Source: Flavobacteriia bacterium (GTDB taxonomy: Bacteria; Bacteroidota; Bacteroidia; Flavobacteriales_D; Crocinitomicaceae). Taken from it: DNA of 13,578 nt. Below are positions 6,665-13,578 of this stretch, in pieces. The position numbers and the translations under genes were made by a program. The stretch is from positions 1 through 13,578 of the forward strand of contig RFQF01000039.1 of the NCBI GenBank assembly GCA_009925805.1, given 5' to 3'. The notes under the pieces are model-generated. The model was not told the DNA's origin, did not search any database, and saw only the letters and a list, made by a program, of their open reading frames with translations. How positions within the stretch are numbered: the first letter of the stretch is position 1; each line of letters starts with the position of its first letter.

Positions 6665-7708
6665 ATGATTCGAAACGCGGTTGTAGAAGACCTTAGCAAG
6701 CTCGGAAGCCTTTTTCACGCCATAGGAACCCACCAAGAACCTGTTCACACTTCATTTTCAAAGGCATTGATGGAAGAATTAACGAATGCCGTATCCACCG
6801 AAATACAGCATAATGGTTGGTTCAGCGAAGCCTCGGTGCGAAGTGCGCTGCTTGGCATTAGCCGATGGCTTACGCCGGAGAAACTCACGATATTCACACA
6901 AGGCTACCCTTTTTACCATTTTCAGAAAAACCTCAGCTTGATTTTGGCGGGAAATCTTCCTTTGGTAGGATTTCACGATGTAATGTGCGGACTGCTTATG
7001 GGCTGTAAGCTTCAAATCAAGATGAGTTCGGACGATCGTCGCCTGCTTCCGATTATCCAAAAAGCACTGTGCGAACTCCGTCCTGAATACCAAGAAATAA
7101 TCTTGTTAAACCCGGCAAAACTTCAAGGGCACGATGCCGTTATAGGTACCGGTACCGACACCTCACTTATCCATTTTTCATCCTTCTTCAAGGAGGTTCC
7201 TCATTTACTTCGGGGCAACCGAACTTCCCTCGCTGTGCTCGATGGTACCGAATCGGAAGCCACCTTGTACGCGCTTGGCCAAGACATTTTTCAGTACTTC
7301 GGAAGAGGATGCCGCAGCGTCACCCATTTGCTCATTCCCGAAGATTATTCCTTGGATGCTTTCTTTCAGGCCATCTTGCCTTTCCAGGAAATACAAAAAA
7401 ATAAAAAATATGGGAATAATTACGAGTACCATCGCGCCGTCTTCATGTTGAGTCAACAGAGTCTATTGGATAACGGTTTCGTTCTGCTTCATGAAAACGA
7501 TTCCCTTCACGCGCCATTGGCCATGGTGAACTACCACCGCTATTCGGATAAAGCAGCCATTGTGCAATATATCGACCTACATCGCGACCGCATTCAATGT
7601 GTAATCGGAAAGGATTTCCTGCCATTCGGAAGTGCCCAACAACCGGAAATTGATGATTTTGCGGACAACATCAACACCCTGGCTTGGCTAAGCAAGGTGC
7701 TCAATTAA
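6665..7708 (+). CDS. Acyl-CoA reductase, LuxC family
   Basis: 347 residues. LuxC-type enzymes belong to the aldehyde dehydrogenase superfamily and reduce a fatty acyl group, held as a thioester on an active-site Cys, to the aldehyde with NADPH. Seen here are LAGNLPLVGFHDV (94-106), GTGTDTS (161-167), RGNRTS (183-188), and the candidate catalytic Cys216 in YFGRGCRSV. The protein is shorter than bioluminescence LuxC (about 480 residues) but matches the compact Bacteroidota form as I recall it. No luciferase or acyl-transferase genes are nearby, so light production is not implied; fatty-aldehyde use in lipid metabolism is more likely. It is divergent from the ferredoxin gene and 24 bases upstream of map. 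The start follows a promoter element by four bases. Confidence 0.85.
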   Translation: MIRNAVVEDLSKLGSLFHAIGTHQEPVHTSFSKALMEELTNAVSTEIQHNGWFSEASVRSALLGISRWLTPEKLTIFTQGYPFYHFQKNLSLILAGNLPLVGFHDVMCGLLMGCKLQIKMSSDDRRLLPIIQKALCELRPEYQEIILLNPAKLQGHDAVIGTGTDTSLIHFSSFFKEVPHLLRGNRTSLAVLDGTESEATLYALGQDIFQYFGRGCRSVTHLLIPEDYSLDAFFQAILPFQEIQKNKKYGNNYEYHRAVFMLSQQSLLDNGFVLLHENDSLHAPLAMVNYHRYSDKAAIVQYIDLHRDRIQCVIGKDFLPFGSAQQPEIDDFADNINTLAWLSKVLN

Positions 7709-7718
7709 GCAAATTTCC

Positions 7719-7726
7719 TACTTTTG
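7719..7726 (+). promoter_or_regulatory. -7 promoter element (TACTTTTG) for map
   Basis: TACTTTTG, identical to the element at 6653-6660, ends six bases before the ATG at 7733 and starts ten bases after the acyl-CoA reductase stop. It implies a very short or absent leader and separate transcription of map. The TTG within it (7724) is an in-frame potential start codon, but it would lie upstream of the transcript start. Confidence 0.5.
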
Positions 7727-7732
7727 CACCTC

Positions 7733-8524
7733 ATGGGTGTTTTTGGTCAAGGAATTATTTACAAAACGGCGCAGGAAATTGCCGTCATGCGCGAAGCTGC
7801 CTTGGTGGTAAGCAGAACCTTAGGTTTGGTAGCAAAACATCTCAAACCGGGCGTCACTCCTGCTGCGTTGGACCGCATGGCCGAAGAATACATCCAATCT
7901 CAAGGTGCCATTTCAGGGTTTAAAGGCCTCTACGGTTGCCCAAGTACGTTGCTGATCTCCATCAATGAACAGGTGGTGCATGGACTTCCCACGGAACGGC
8001 CTATTCAAGAGGGGGATATCGTTTCGGTGGATTGTGGCGCCATTTATCAAGGCTATTACGGTGACCATGCGTACACCTTTGAAGTGGGCGCCGTAAGTCC
8101 TGAGAAAGCCCATCTATGCAAAGTCACCAAAGAATGCTTGTACTTGGGCATTGAAGCGTGCAATACCTCCAACCGCATGGAGGATATCGGTTACGCCATA
8201 CAACAGCATGCCGAGGCCAACGGATTTGGGGTCGTTCGTGATTTAGTGGGGCACGGTCTTGGTAAAAAACTGCACGAAGAACCCCAAGTGCCTAATTATG
8301 GGCGCCGCGGTCAAGGTAAACGCATTCAAAACGGGCTGACCGTAGCTATAGAACCTATGATAAACATGGGAACCTGGAAAGTAAAAACCTTGGAAGATGC
8401 GTGGACTATTGTAACCGAAGACGGTTTACCGAGTGCCCATTTTGAGCACGATGTTGCAGTAATCGAAGGTAAGGCCGAGATACTATCCACGTTTGACTTT
8501 ATCTACGAAGCGTTGAAAATATAA
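7733..8524 (+). CDS. map: Type I methionine aminopeptidase
   Basis: 263 residues, the normal length for Map (264 in E. coli). This cytoplasmic metalloenzyme removes the initiator Met from nascent proteins. All five metal ligands of the pita-bread fold are present: Asp100 and Asp111 (SVDCGAIYQGYYGDHAYTF), His174 (GHGLGKKLHEEP), Glu207 (AIEPMI) and Glu238 (HFEHDVAV). Their spacing matches E. coli D97/D108/H171/E204/E235 with a constant offset of three. The substrate-binding His83 (VVHG) and His181 are also there. ATG 7733 is preferred over an in-frame TTG at 7724 that lies inside the promoter element. The stop codon directly abuts the next gene's ATG with no spacer. Confidence 0.96.
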   Translation: MGVFGQGIIYKTAQEIAVMREAALVVSRTLGLVAKHLKPGVTPAALDRMAEEYIQSQGAISGFKGLYGCPSTLLISINEQVVHGLPTERPIQEGDIVSVDCGAIYQGYYGDHAYTFEVGAVSPEKAHLCKVTKECLYLGIEACNTSNRMEDIGYAIQQHAEANGFGVVRDLVGHGLGKKLHEEPQVPNYGRRGQGKRIQNGLTVAIEPMINMGTWKVKTLEDAWTIVTEDGLPSAHFEHDVAVIEGKAEILSTFDFIYEALKI

Positions 8525-9076
8525 ATGGGAAAATCGGTCAAAATCGCCATCACTGGATTTTTGGTGGCCTTTATGTTCGCTGGTAGATTTTACTTTGAAG
8601 CTGGATTGGTGATGATTCCTTATCCGCTCTTCAGCTTCATCCTGTTGGGGGTACTCTTGGTGCAGTTATTTCAAGATAAAACTCAATATATCCAGTATTT
8701 ACCTTTGGGCGCTTTGATTTTATTACGTTGTCTCAGTAACCCCTTGACGTTTACCTTTTTTATGAATGAAGCGGACTTCGATGCTCTTTCTCAAGGAATG
8801 GCTTTCGATCTTTTGGCGGTTTTGGAAATGTTGGCCACGTTACTCGTCGTTGCGTTCGCTATCGGTTTTGACGAGATGCACCAAAAAATAACGGTATTGT
8901 GCTTGTATCTCGGCTTTTTCGGCCTATATGCCCTTCCCTATCCCATGCTGCGTTCAGGGTTTTTTGGTCTCTTGGCACTAGTAGCTATTGTTTCATCACG
9001 TCGCCATGCTACGCTTCCTACCTTGATTTTATTGGCGGTATTTGATATACTGGAAGCGTATGGTATTTTGTATTAA
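8525..9076 (+). CDS. Small polytopic membrane protein, function unknown
   Basis: 183 residues with six or seven predicted hydrophobic helices (about 7-22, 29-49, 57-78, 93-114, 121-137, 144-157, 163-180). Short loops and no signal peptide beyond the first helix point to the inner membrane. No catalytic or transport motif is recognisable. The ATG follows the map stop codon without any intervening base, so translation probably depends on ribosomes finishing map. The 3' end meets the convergent DUF1566-like gene across a 23-base gap (9077-9099), in which I see no terminator hairpin. Confidence 0.75.
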   Translation: MGKSVKIAITGFLVAFMFAGRFYFEAGLVMIPYPLFSFILLGVLLVQLFQDKTQYIQYLPLGALILLRCLSNPLTFTFFMNEADFDALSQGMAFDLLAVLEMLATLLVVAFAIGFDEMHQKITVLCLYLGFFGLYALPYPMLRSGFFGLLALVAIVSSRRHATLPTLILLAVFDILEAYGILY

Positions 9077-9099
9077 ACGGGCCGAAGAATTATGCTCGC

Positions 9100-9651
9100 T
9101 TAAAAGGAACGCACTGCTCTTACCAAGGTCTTGCTGGTTTTGTCGTAATAATTGGTGGCTTTGGATTCATAAAAACTATAGAACCATGCCGAAGCCGCGT
9201 TGGATTGGGTTGATGACCAGTATAAATTCATTTCGATTTCATCGGCGCCTTTAATAGCATCTAAGGCTTTTTCAAGGGTAAACAAATGCGTATTCATAGC
9301 TTGTAGCTCATAGATTGCGGGAAGATACCAGTCGTCATACCCTTGACTCGAATATTTATCGCATAAACCGGCGGCTTTCGTTGTATCGCGTGTCGCCATT
9401 AAAATAGCTTGCGTATTGGATTGTCCATCCCAAGTACTTGTGCAATTTTCCACCTCCTTGTCTTTAGGACCCCATTCCGCCTCACGGGTTAAATTTTTCA
9501 ACGAAACCACCAGTCCGTGCTCCTTGCCTAGGGAATCTTGGTACAGGTAATAAATGATCCCACCTTCCGCAGGCTGTCCAATATAATGGCGTGACTGTGA
9601 AAAATCAACGAAATAGACACTGATGAAAAGGAGCAAAAGGGAAGTTCTCAC
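9100..9651 (-). CDS. Small exported DUF1566 (Lcl C-terminal)-like protein
   Basis: 183 residues from the GTG at 9651. Residues 1-20 look like a signal peptide (MR, then SLLLLFISVYFV), with no lipobox Cys, so the product is probably periplasmic or secreted. The rest matches the DUF1566/Lcl C-terminal pattern: GGIIYYLYQDSLGKEHGLVV (30-49), DDWYLPAIYEL (106-116), YWSSTQS (144-150) and a closing LVRAVRSF. This C-type-lectin-like module is common in Bacteroidota surface proteins; its ligand is unknown. Cys70 and Cys97 could form a disulfide. The start is uncertain: the frame is also open to a TTG at 9675, which would add eight residues. It follows the glycosyltransferase gene by 48 bases and has no exact TAnnTTTG element. 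Confidence 0.75.
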   Translation of the reverse strand: MRTSLLLLFISVYFVDFSQSRHYIGQPAEGGIIYYLYQDSLGKEHGLVVSLKNLTREAEWGPKDKEVENCTSTWDGQSNTQAILMATRDTTKAAGLCDKYSSQGYDDWYLPAIYELQAMNTHLFTLEKALDAIKGADEIEMNLYWSSTQSNAASAWFYSFYESKATNYYDKTSKTLVRAVRSF

Positions 9652-9699
9652 TGGAATTTTTTGGTTAAGGTACAAAAAAGTGCTTGGCCTCTACTTGTT

Positions 9700-10821
9700 T
9701 TATAAAAGATAAATTGAATCGTGGGCTTGATTCGCCATGGCCTCTACCGAAATGAGTACCATAAGAAACCATGCGCCTTTTTTCAACCCGGCCAAGGTAT
9801 TTCCAGCCAAAATCGCCAATATGGGAACGGCGGGAAGAATATAGTATTCGTGGGTGAGGAAAATCTCGCCCGACTTAAGGGCATACGCCACAAATAACCC
9901 TACAAAAACAGGGATCGAAACTTTCAACCCGAGATCGATCTCTTTTCGGCATGCCATGAACATCCCGAATACGCAGAGTGCGATAGCCAAATAGCTGAAA
10001 AATGGGTGAAACAAGACGTGCATGATCAATTCGGCAGGATGCTGTAAGAACACTTGCGCACCATGGTCTATTCCTCCGCCGAGGTTGTACCAATTACCGA
10101 ACCTCGAAGCAAGGTGCGGATTCCATACGAAATACCAAACAAAAGCTGGAATTAAACTCAAGAGCGGAAGCAACAACACAAAGGCTTTCTTTGGTTTGTT
10201 TCGGTAATGGAAATAAGCAAAAACGCCAAAGGCTACCAAAGGGAGCACCGAAATCTTCAGCAATAAACCCAAGGAAAGTAAACTGAACGATAACATCCCA
10301 TCCCGCCACTTACCGAACCGTAAGGCTTCGAAAAAATAGAATATCCCCATCAAGTATATTGCGAGCGCAGCGGTGTCGGGCATTACTTTTCGGCTATACA
10401 TGAAGTAACACGATACCCCCAAAAGCAAGGTGGCGTACATGGCCGCTTTTCGCGATAAGAACCGAAGCAACAGGGCGTAAAAATAGGCTAATCCAAGCGT
10501 TGAAATCGCGGAATTCAACAGGCGTCCTGTCCCTGCATGAAAGCCGAACAAGAGGCTAAGTTTACCGTGCAGGTAATACAATAGGGGAAATTCCATACCA
10601 ATGATTCCGGATCCTCCGTTGGTTTCATCGACCTTGGGATAAAAAAAGGTAGTATGGCCCTCGAAATAGTTCCGAGCGACCATTAAGCCTGTAGCTTGCC
10701 GCCAGCTGTGCGCTGCTTCAAGAGGTGGATGCCAACAACCTACAAAATGAACGAGGAAGAAAACCCCAATCCAAAAACCTACGGAATTTGTTGTTTTCCA
10801 CAACAAAGGAGGAAAGCGCAT
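9700..10821 (-). CDS. GT39/ArnT-like integral-membrane glycosyltransferase
   Basis: 373 residues with about nine hydrophobic helices. The first loop after helix 1 holds HPPLEAAHSWRQATGLMVAR (31-50), which resembles the acidic/Arg loop where GT-C enzymes of the PMT/ArnT/GT39 group bind the lipid-phosphate sugar donor. Further family-like segments are GMEFPLLYYL (75-84), SRKVMPDTAALA (143-154) and HEYYILP (324-330). Such enzymes move a sugar from a polyprenyl-phosphate carrier to lipid, glycan or protein on the periplasmic face of the inner membrane; donor and acceptor cannot be told from the sequence. It is shorter than ArnT (about 550 residues) and lacks its C-terminal soluble domain. It begins three bases after the S9 peptidase stop, so both are in one operon. 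Confidence 0.8.
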   Translation of the reverse strand: MRFPPLLWKTTNSVGFWIGVFFLVHFVGCWHPPLEAAHSWRQATGLMVARNYFEGHTTFFYPKVDETNGGSGIIGMEFPLLYYLHGKLSLLFGFHAGTGRLLNSAISTLGLAYFYALLLRFLSRKAAMYATLLLGVSCYFMYSRKVMPDTAALAIYLMGIFYFFEALRFGKWRDGMLSFSLLSLGLLLKISVLPLVAFGVFAYFHYRNKPKKAFVLLLPLLSLIPAFVWYFVWNPHLASRFGNWYNLGGGIDHGAQVFLQHPAELIMHVLFHPFFSYLAIALCVFGMFMACRKEIDLGLKVSIPVFVGLFVAYALKSGEIFLTHEYYILPAVPILAILAGNTLAGLKKGAWFLMVLISVEAMANQAHDSIYLL

Positions 10822-10824
10822 GCT

Positions 10825-12945
10825 TTAACGGTTGTTTTCCATAATGTAGGTCAACACCTTTTCCATCAAATGGGCACGGTCCTTTCCTACCACGTTGTGC
10901 TTGTGCATGGGGTAAGCGAAGAAATCTACTTGTTTTCCGTCTTCCACAAATTTCTTGATCAAGGAATAACTGTGTTGCATTACTACTACGTCGTCAACAG
11001 TACCATGGATAAGCATGAGTTTTCCTTTCAAATCCTTGGTATATTTTGTCAGTGCATTAAGCGCATAGCCCTCCGGATTTTCTTGAGGTCGATCCATATA
11101 GCGTTCCCCATACATCACCTCGTAGTATTTCCAATCGGTTACGGGACCTCCAGCTACACCGGTGGTAAACACACCTGGCTGTCGTAGCATGAGCGAGGTG
11201 GTCATAAACCCTCCAAACGACCACCCATGCACCGCCATACGCTTCGCATCCACATATGGAAGGGATTTCAAAAAGTCAACGCCCGAAAGTTGGTCTTCCA
11301 TTTCTACGGTGCCCAATTGGCGGTGAATTTGCGATTCAAAGGCAAAACCGCGTTCGGCTGAACCTCGGTTGTCCAGCGTAAATACTAAATACCCTTGCTC
11401 CGCCAACCAATTCATCCACAAGTTTGCTCCGGCATTAAAGCTATTGGTCACCATTTGGGCATGAGGACCGCCATATACGTACACCAAAACAGGGTATTTA
11501 GTTTGTGGGTTGAAGTTCGAAGGTTTAATCAGGCGATAGTATAACGAAGTGCCATCCTTTGCTTTCAAAGTACCAATCTCGGCTTTTCCTAAGGCATAAT
11601 CGTTCATCGGGTTGGGCGACTCCTTGAGCAATCTCGCCATTTTGCCCGTGTTCGTGTAAATCATTTCCTGATTCGGCATGGACAGGCTCGAATAACCATC
11701 GTAATAATAAATACCATTGTCGGAAAGATCGAAGCGATGCACCCCTTCGTCGCGCGAAACTTCTTGAGCATTCCCCAATAAATCGGTGCTATAAATTAAG
11801 GTATTGCAAGGGTTATCGCCGGTAGTTGCATAGTAAATTCGTTTTTTGGTGGTATCCACCTCCAGGATTTCTTTCACCACAAAAGGGTGTTTGGTGATTT
11901 GTTTTTCGCTTCCCAGCGCGCCCTCGAAATCGACGAAATACAAATTCATGAACCCATCTTTCTCCGACATCCAAAGGAAATCATTGGATTCACCAAGGAA
12001 AAAAGCAGGATGCTCCGGCTCTACCCATTTTTGATTTTTTTCATGCCATAGCGTTTTTATTTTCTTACCTGATTTTACCTCAAACACATTCAACCAGTAT
12101 TCATTTTGTGCCCGGTTAACCTCCGCGATGATGCAATACTTTTCGTCGGGAGTAAAGGCAAAATTCGTAAGGTAATCGTCGGCGTTCCCACTGGGCTTGA
12201 TAAAAATGGTCTTTTTCGTTTTGCAGTTGTAAATGCCTACGCGTGGTTTTTCTGATGTTTGTCCCGCCATGGGATATTTGATGGAAAGCAAGGAACCGGG
12301 TGTCGTATTAATGTCCAGCAAAGGATAATCCGCCACTTCAGACTCGTCTTTTTGGTAGAACGCCAACAAATTCCCTTTTTCTGACCAAAAAATCCCGTCC
12401 TGAATACCAAACTCGCTCCGTGCTATCGCTTGACCACTCACTATGTTTTTATTCGTGTTTTTCGTAACCGCTACACCATTCATATACACGTTGTTGTCAC
12501 GGGTATAAGCACATTTTCCCGAAAGTTTGTGGTAATGTACGTTTTCCCAAGCGTCAAGTCCTTCGTGTTTGAGGCTTAGGGATTTCGAGGTAAGGTTGTA
12601 AGTAAAAATCACCGCACCTGTATTGAACAACAATTCGTCTTTGGACAACCATTCGTAGCCGTACAAATTCTGCATTTTTCCATTTTCCGGTAGAATCTTG
12701 TTTAATTCATCCAAGGTACAGGCCACTCGCTCTGCGTCATTGGCGAAACTGTACACCAGAATCGAACGGTAATCCGAAGAAAGCAGGGAATAGTCGTCGG
12801 TATTTTTGACCCAAGAAAAACCTAAAGTGCGTTGGGGCATGAGCGCACGCTGTTTCAATACCGATTCGGTAACGGTGAGGGTCTTGCTCTGGGCACGTGC
12901 CTGCAACAAGCAAAAAGCAATGGGTACAAGGAGAAGATGTCGCAT
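10825..12945 (-). CDS. S9 family (DPP IV-like) exported serine peptidase
   Basis: 706 residues. A signal peptide (1-18, ending ARA) exports it to the periplasm. Residues about 40-455 form the beta-propeller domain with FWSEKGN (186-192), FYQKDESEVADYPLLD (196-211) and SIKYPMAG (221-228). The C-terminal alpha/beta-hydrolase domain has VYVYGGPHAQ (488-497), the nucleophile elbow HGWSFGGF with Ser576, the acid in HGTVDDVV (Asp651 or Asp652), and His683 (HKHNVV). These enzymes remove dipeptides or short N-terminal pieces from peptides, supporting peptide scavenging. The DPP IV Glu-Glu pair appears as a single Glu178 (RSEFGI), so strict Xaa-Pro dipeptidase action is uncertain. It is three bases downstream of the DUF2461 gene and three upstream of the glycosyltransferase gene. 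Confidence 0.93.
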   Translation of the reverse strand: MRHLLLVPIAFCLLQARAQSKTLTVTESVLKQRALMPQRTLGFSWVKNTDDYSLLSSDYRSILVYSFANDAERVACTLDELNKILPENGKMQNLYGYEWLSKDELLFNTGAVIFTYNLTSKSLSLKHEGLDAWENVHYHKLSGKCAYTRDNNVYMNGVAVTKNTNKNIVSGQAIARSEFGIQDGIFWSEKGNLLAFYQKDESEVADYPLLDINTTPGSLLSIKYPMAGQTSEKPRVGIYNCKTKKTIFIKPSGNADDYLTNFAFTPDEKYCIIAEVNRAQNEYWLNVFEVKSGKKIKTLWHEKNQKWVEPEHPAFFLGESNDFLWMSEKDGFMNLYFVDFEGALGSEKQITKHPFVVKEILEVDTTKKRIYYATTGDNPCNTLIYSTDLLGNAQEVSRDEGVHRFDLSDNGIYYYDGYSSLSMPNQEMIYTNTGKMARLLKESPNPMNDYALGKAEIGTLKAKDGTSLYYRLIKPSNFNPQTKYPVLVYVYGGPHAQMVTNSFNAGANLWMNWLAEQGYLVFTLDNRGSAERGFAFESQIHRQLGTVEMEDQLSGVDFLKSLPYVDAKRMAVHGWSFGGFMTTSLMLRQPGVFTTGVAGGPVTDWKYYEVMYGERYMDRPQENPEGYALNALTKYTKDLKGKLMLIHGTVDDVVVMQHSYSLIKKFVEDGKQVDFFAYPMHKHNVVGKDRAHLMEKVLTYIMENNR

Positions 12946-12948
12946 ACG

Positions 12949-13578
12949 TCAAGTTCTATGAATAAATTGATTAAAAAAAGCTTCCAGGGGCTGACCAATT
13001 CGGTACGCTTCCAGGAGTACTTCGATGAGCCGATCCTCCAAGATCAGGTTGGCAGGAAAGGTTGCATAAAAATAGAATTGTTTGTTGTAAAGCAGGGCTT
13101 GTTCCAAGGCCGCACTTTTCAATTCAGCTGGGAGCACTTTGTTTTTTTCGCCGTGAATTTCGCCAAAGAACTTTACAAAGTCTGGATGGGAAATAAGGGC
13201 CTTGAACTCGTCTAAATGCGCGGCCATTCCTTCGCGAAGTTCCTGAAGTTGTTCCTTTTCAATTTCATACACCCCGCCATAGACCCGCACATGCTCCGGG
13301 GTCAATTCAAAATAAATCCCGTTGATTGCGGTACTTTTTTTACCTTCCGGCGAAACCACCGCCGAACACATCAATTTGTAGGGGGTTTTATCTTTGGAGA
13401 AACGAATATCCCGGTTGATGCGAAAGATGCAATCTTTGGCCAACAGTCCTGTAAAACTTGGATGATCGACCGCCATGCGGTCAATCAAGGCTTGGGTGAA
13501 GGCCGCAAAGGGTTTTTTGACATGGTTTTCATAACGGCTGCGGTGGAGATCGAACCAGTCTTTGTGGTTATTGGAAGC
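12949..13578 (-). CDS. DUF2461 (TIGR02453) family protein, 5' end outside window
   Basis: The open frame runs to the last base of the window, giving 209 residues and a stop at 12949-12951. The codons at the window edge translate as NNHKDWFDLHRSRYE, matching the N-terminal signature of DUF2461 (NN-x-x-WF-x-x-x-x-x-x-Y), so only about 10-20 residues are missing. Further in, DCIFRINRDIRFSKDKTPYK and the segment around GIYFELTPEHVRVYGGVY are family hallmarks. No function is established for DUF2461 that I can name; it is small, soluble and lacks a visible catalytic triad. A TTG at 13488 is internal and not the real start. It is the first gene seen of the - strand operon with the S9 peptidase. Confidence 0.88.
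   Translation of the reverse strand, partial: ASNNHKDWFDLHRSRYENHVKKPFAAFTQALIDRMAVDHPSFTGLLAKDCIFRINRDIRFSKDKTPYKLMCSAVVSPEGKKSTAINGIYFELTPEHVRVYGGVYEIEKEQLQELREGMAAHLDEFKALISHPDFVKFFGEIHGEKNKVLPAELKSAALEQALLYNKQFYFYATFPANLILEDRLIEVLLEAYRIGQPLEAFFNQFIHRT

Noticed and set aside
6551..6748. 65-residue open frame on the - strand across the divergent promoter region
   Set aside because: It would run through both promoter elements and the starts of two real genes, and lacks any protein-family character.
6665..9076. Bioluminescence or lux operon suggested by the LuxC-family reductase
   Set aside because: No luciferase subunits, acyl-transferase or acyl-protein synthetase genes are nearby, and the neighbours are map and a membrane protein.
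9077..9099. Possible bidirectional terminator between the membrane protein and the DUF1566-like gene
   Set aside because: No inverted repeat with a T-run is visible in the 23 bases.
9660..9675. Possible -7 element near the DUF1566-like gene start
   Set aside because: The nearest sequence, CACTTTTTTG on the - strand, lacks the TA of TAnnTTTG, so it is not counted as a promoter.
10696..11187. 163-residue open frame on the + strand across the GT39/S9 junction
   Set aside because: It lies antisense to two well-supported genes, spans their operon junction and has no recognisable domain.

Overview
The window reads as a gene-dense chromosomal segment of a Bacteroidota bacterium, probably Flavobacteriia-like (the class is a guess, the phylum is well supported). 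Several gene families typical of that phylum are present: a bacillithiol BshA, a DPP IV-like S9 exopeptidase of the Bacteroidota type, a DUF2461 protein, an Smr protein with the Bacteroidota-type N-terminal barrel, and a LuxC-type acyl-CoA reductase facing a 2[4Fe-4S] ferredoxin. The Bacteroidota -7 promoter element TAnnTTTG also appears just upstream of five gene starts. There are no rRNAs, tRNAs, insertion sequences, CRISPR arrays or phage genes, and no gap over 300 bases; most gene junctions are a few bases or overlap.

Left arm, + strand (28-4195): an outer-membrane barrel-like protein, bshA (bacillithiol step 1), elbB (DJ-1/PfpI-like), meaB (G3E-like GTPase chaperone of B12 mutases), a 68-residue S4 RNA-binding protein and a short Smr-domain protein. 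The first four junctions are ATGA, a 5-base gap, GTGA and a 14-base overlap, so this is almost certainly one translationally coupled operon, started from a TACCTTTG element at 5-12. The Smr gene follows after 21 bases.

Centre: a 670-residue membrane-anchored putative alpha/beta hydrolase of unknown role lies on the - strand (4192-6204), behind a 2[4Fe-4S] ferredoxin (6226-6573). Facing away from the ferredoxin across a 91-base divergent promoter region is the acyl-CoA reductase gene (6665-7708), followed by map (methionine aminopeptidase, 7733-8524) and a small polytopic membrane protein (8525-9076) that abuts map without a spacer.

Right arm, - strand (13578 down to 9100): DUF2461 protein (5' end cut by the window edge), S9 peptidase, GT39-like membrane glycosyltransferase and a small exported DUF1566-like protein. 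The first three are separated by only 3 bases and form an operon.

Most of the window is ordinary core and accessory housekeeping. The places most worth a second look are the unassigned hydrolase with its conflicting topology signals, the ferredoxin/acyl-CoA reductase divergon, and two adjacent genes (6665 and 7733) whose promoter elements sit so close to the ATG that their mRNAs should be leaderless. I do not see a clear new multi-gene defence or mobile system here.
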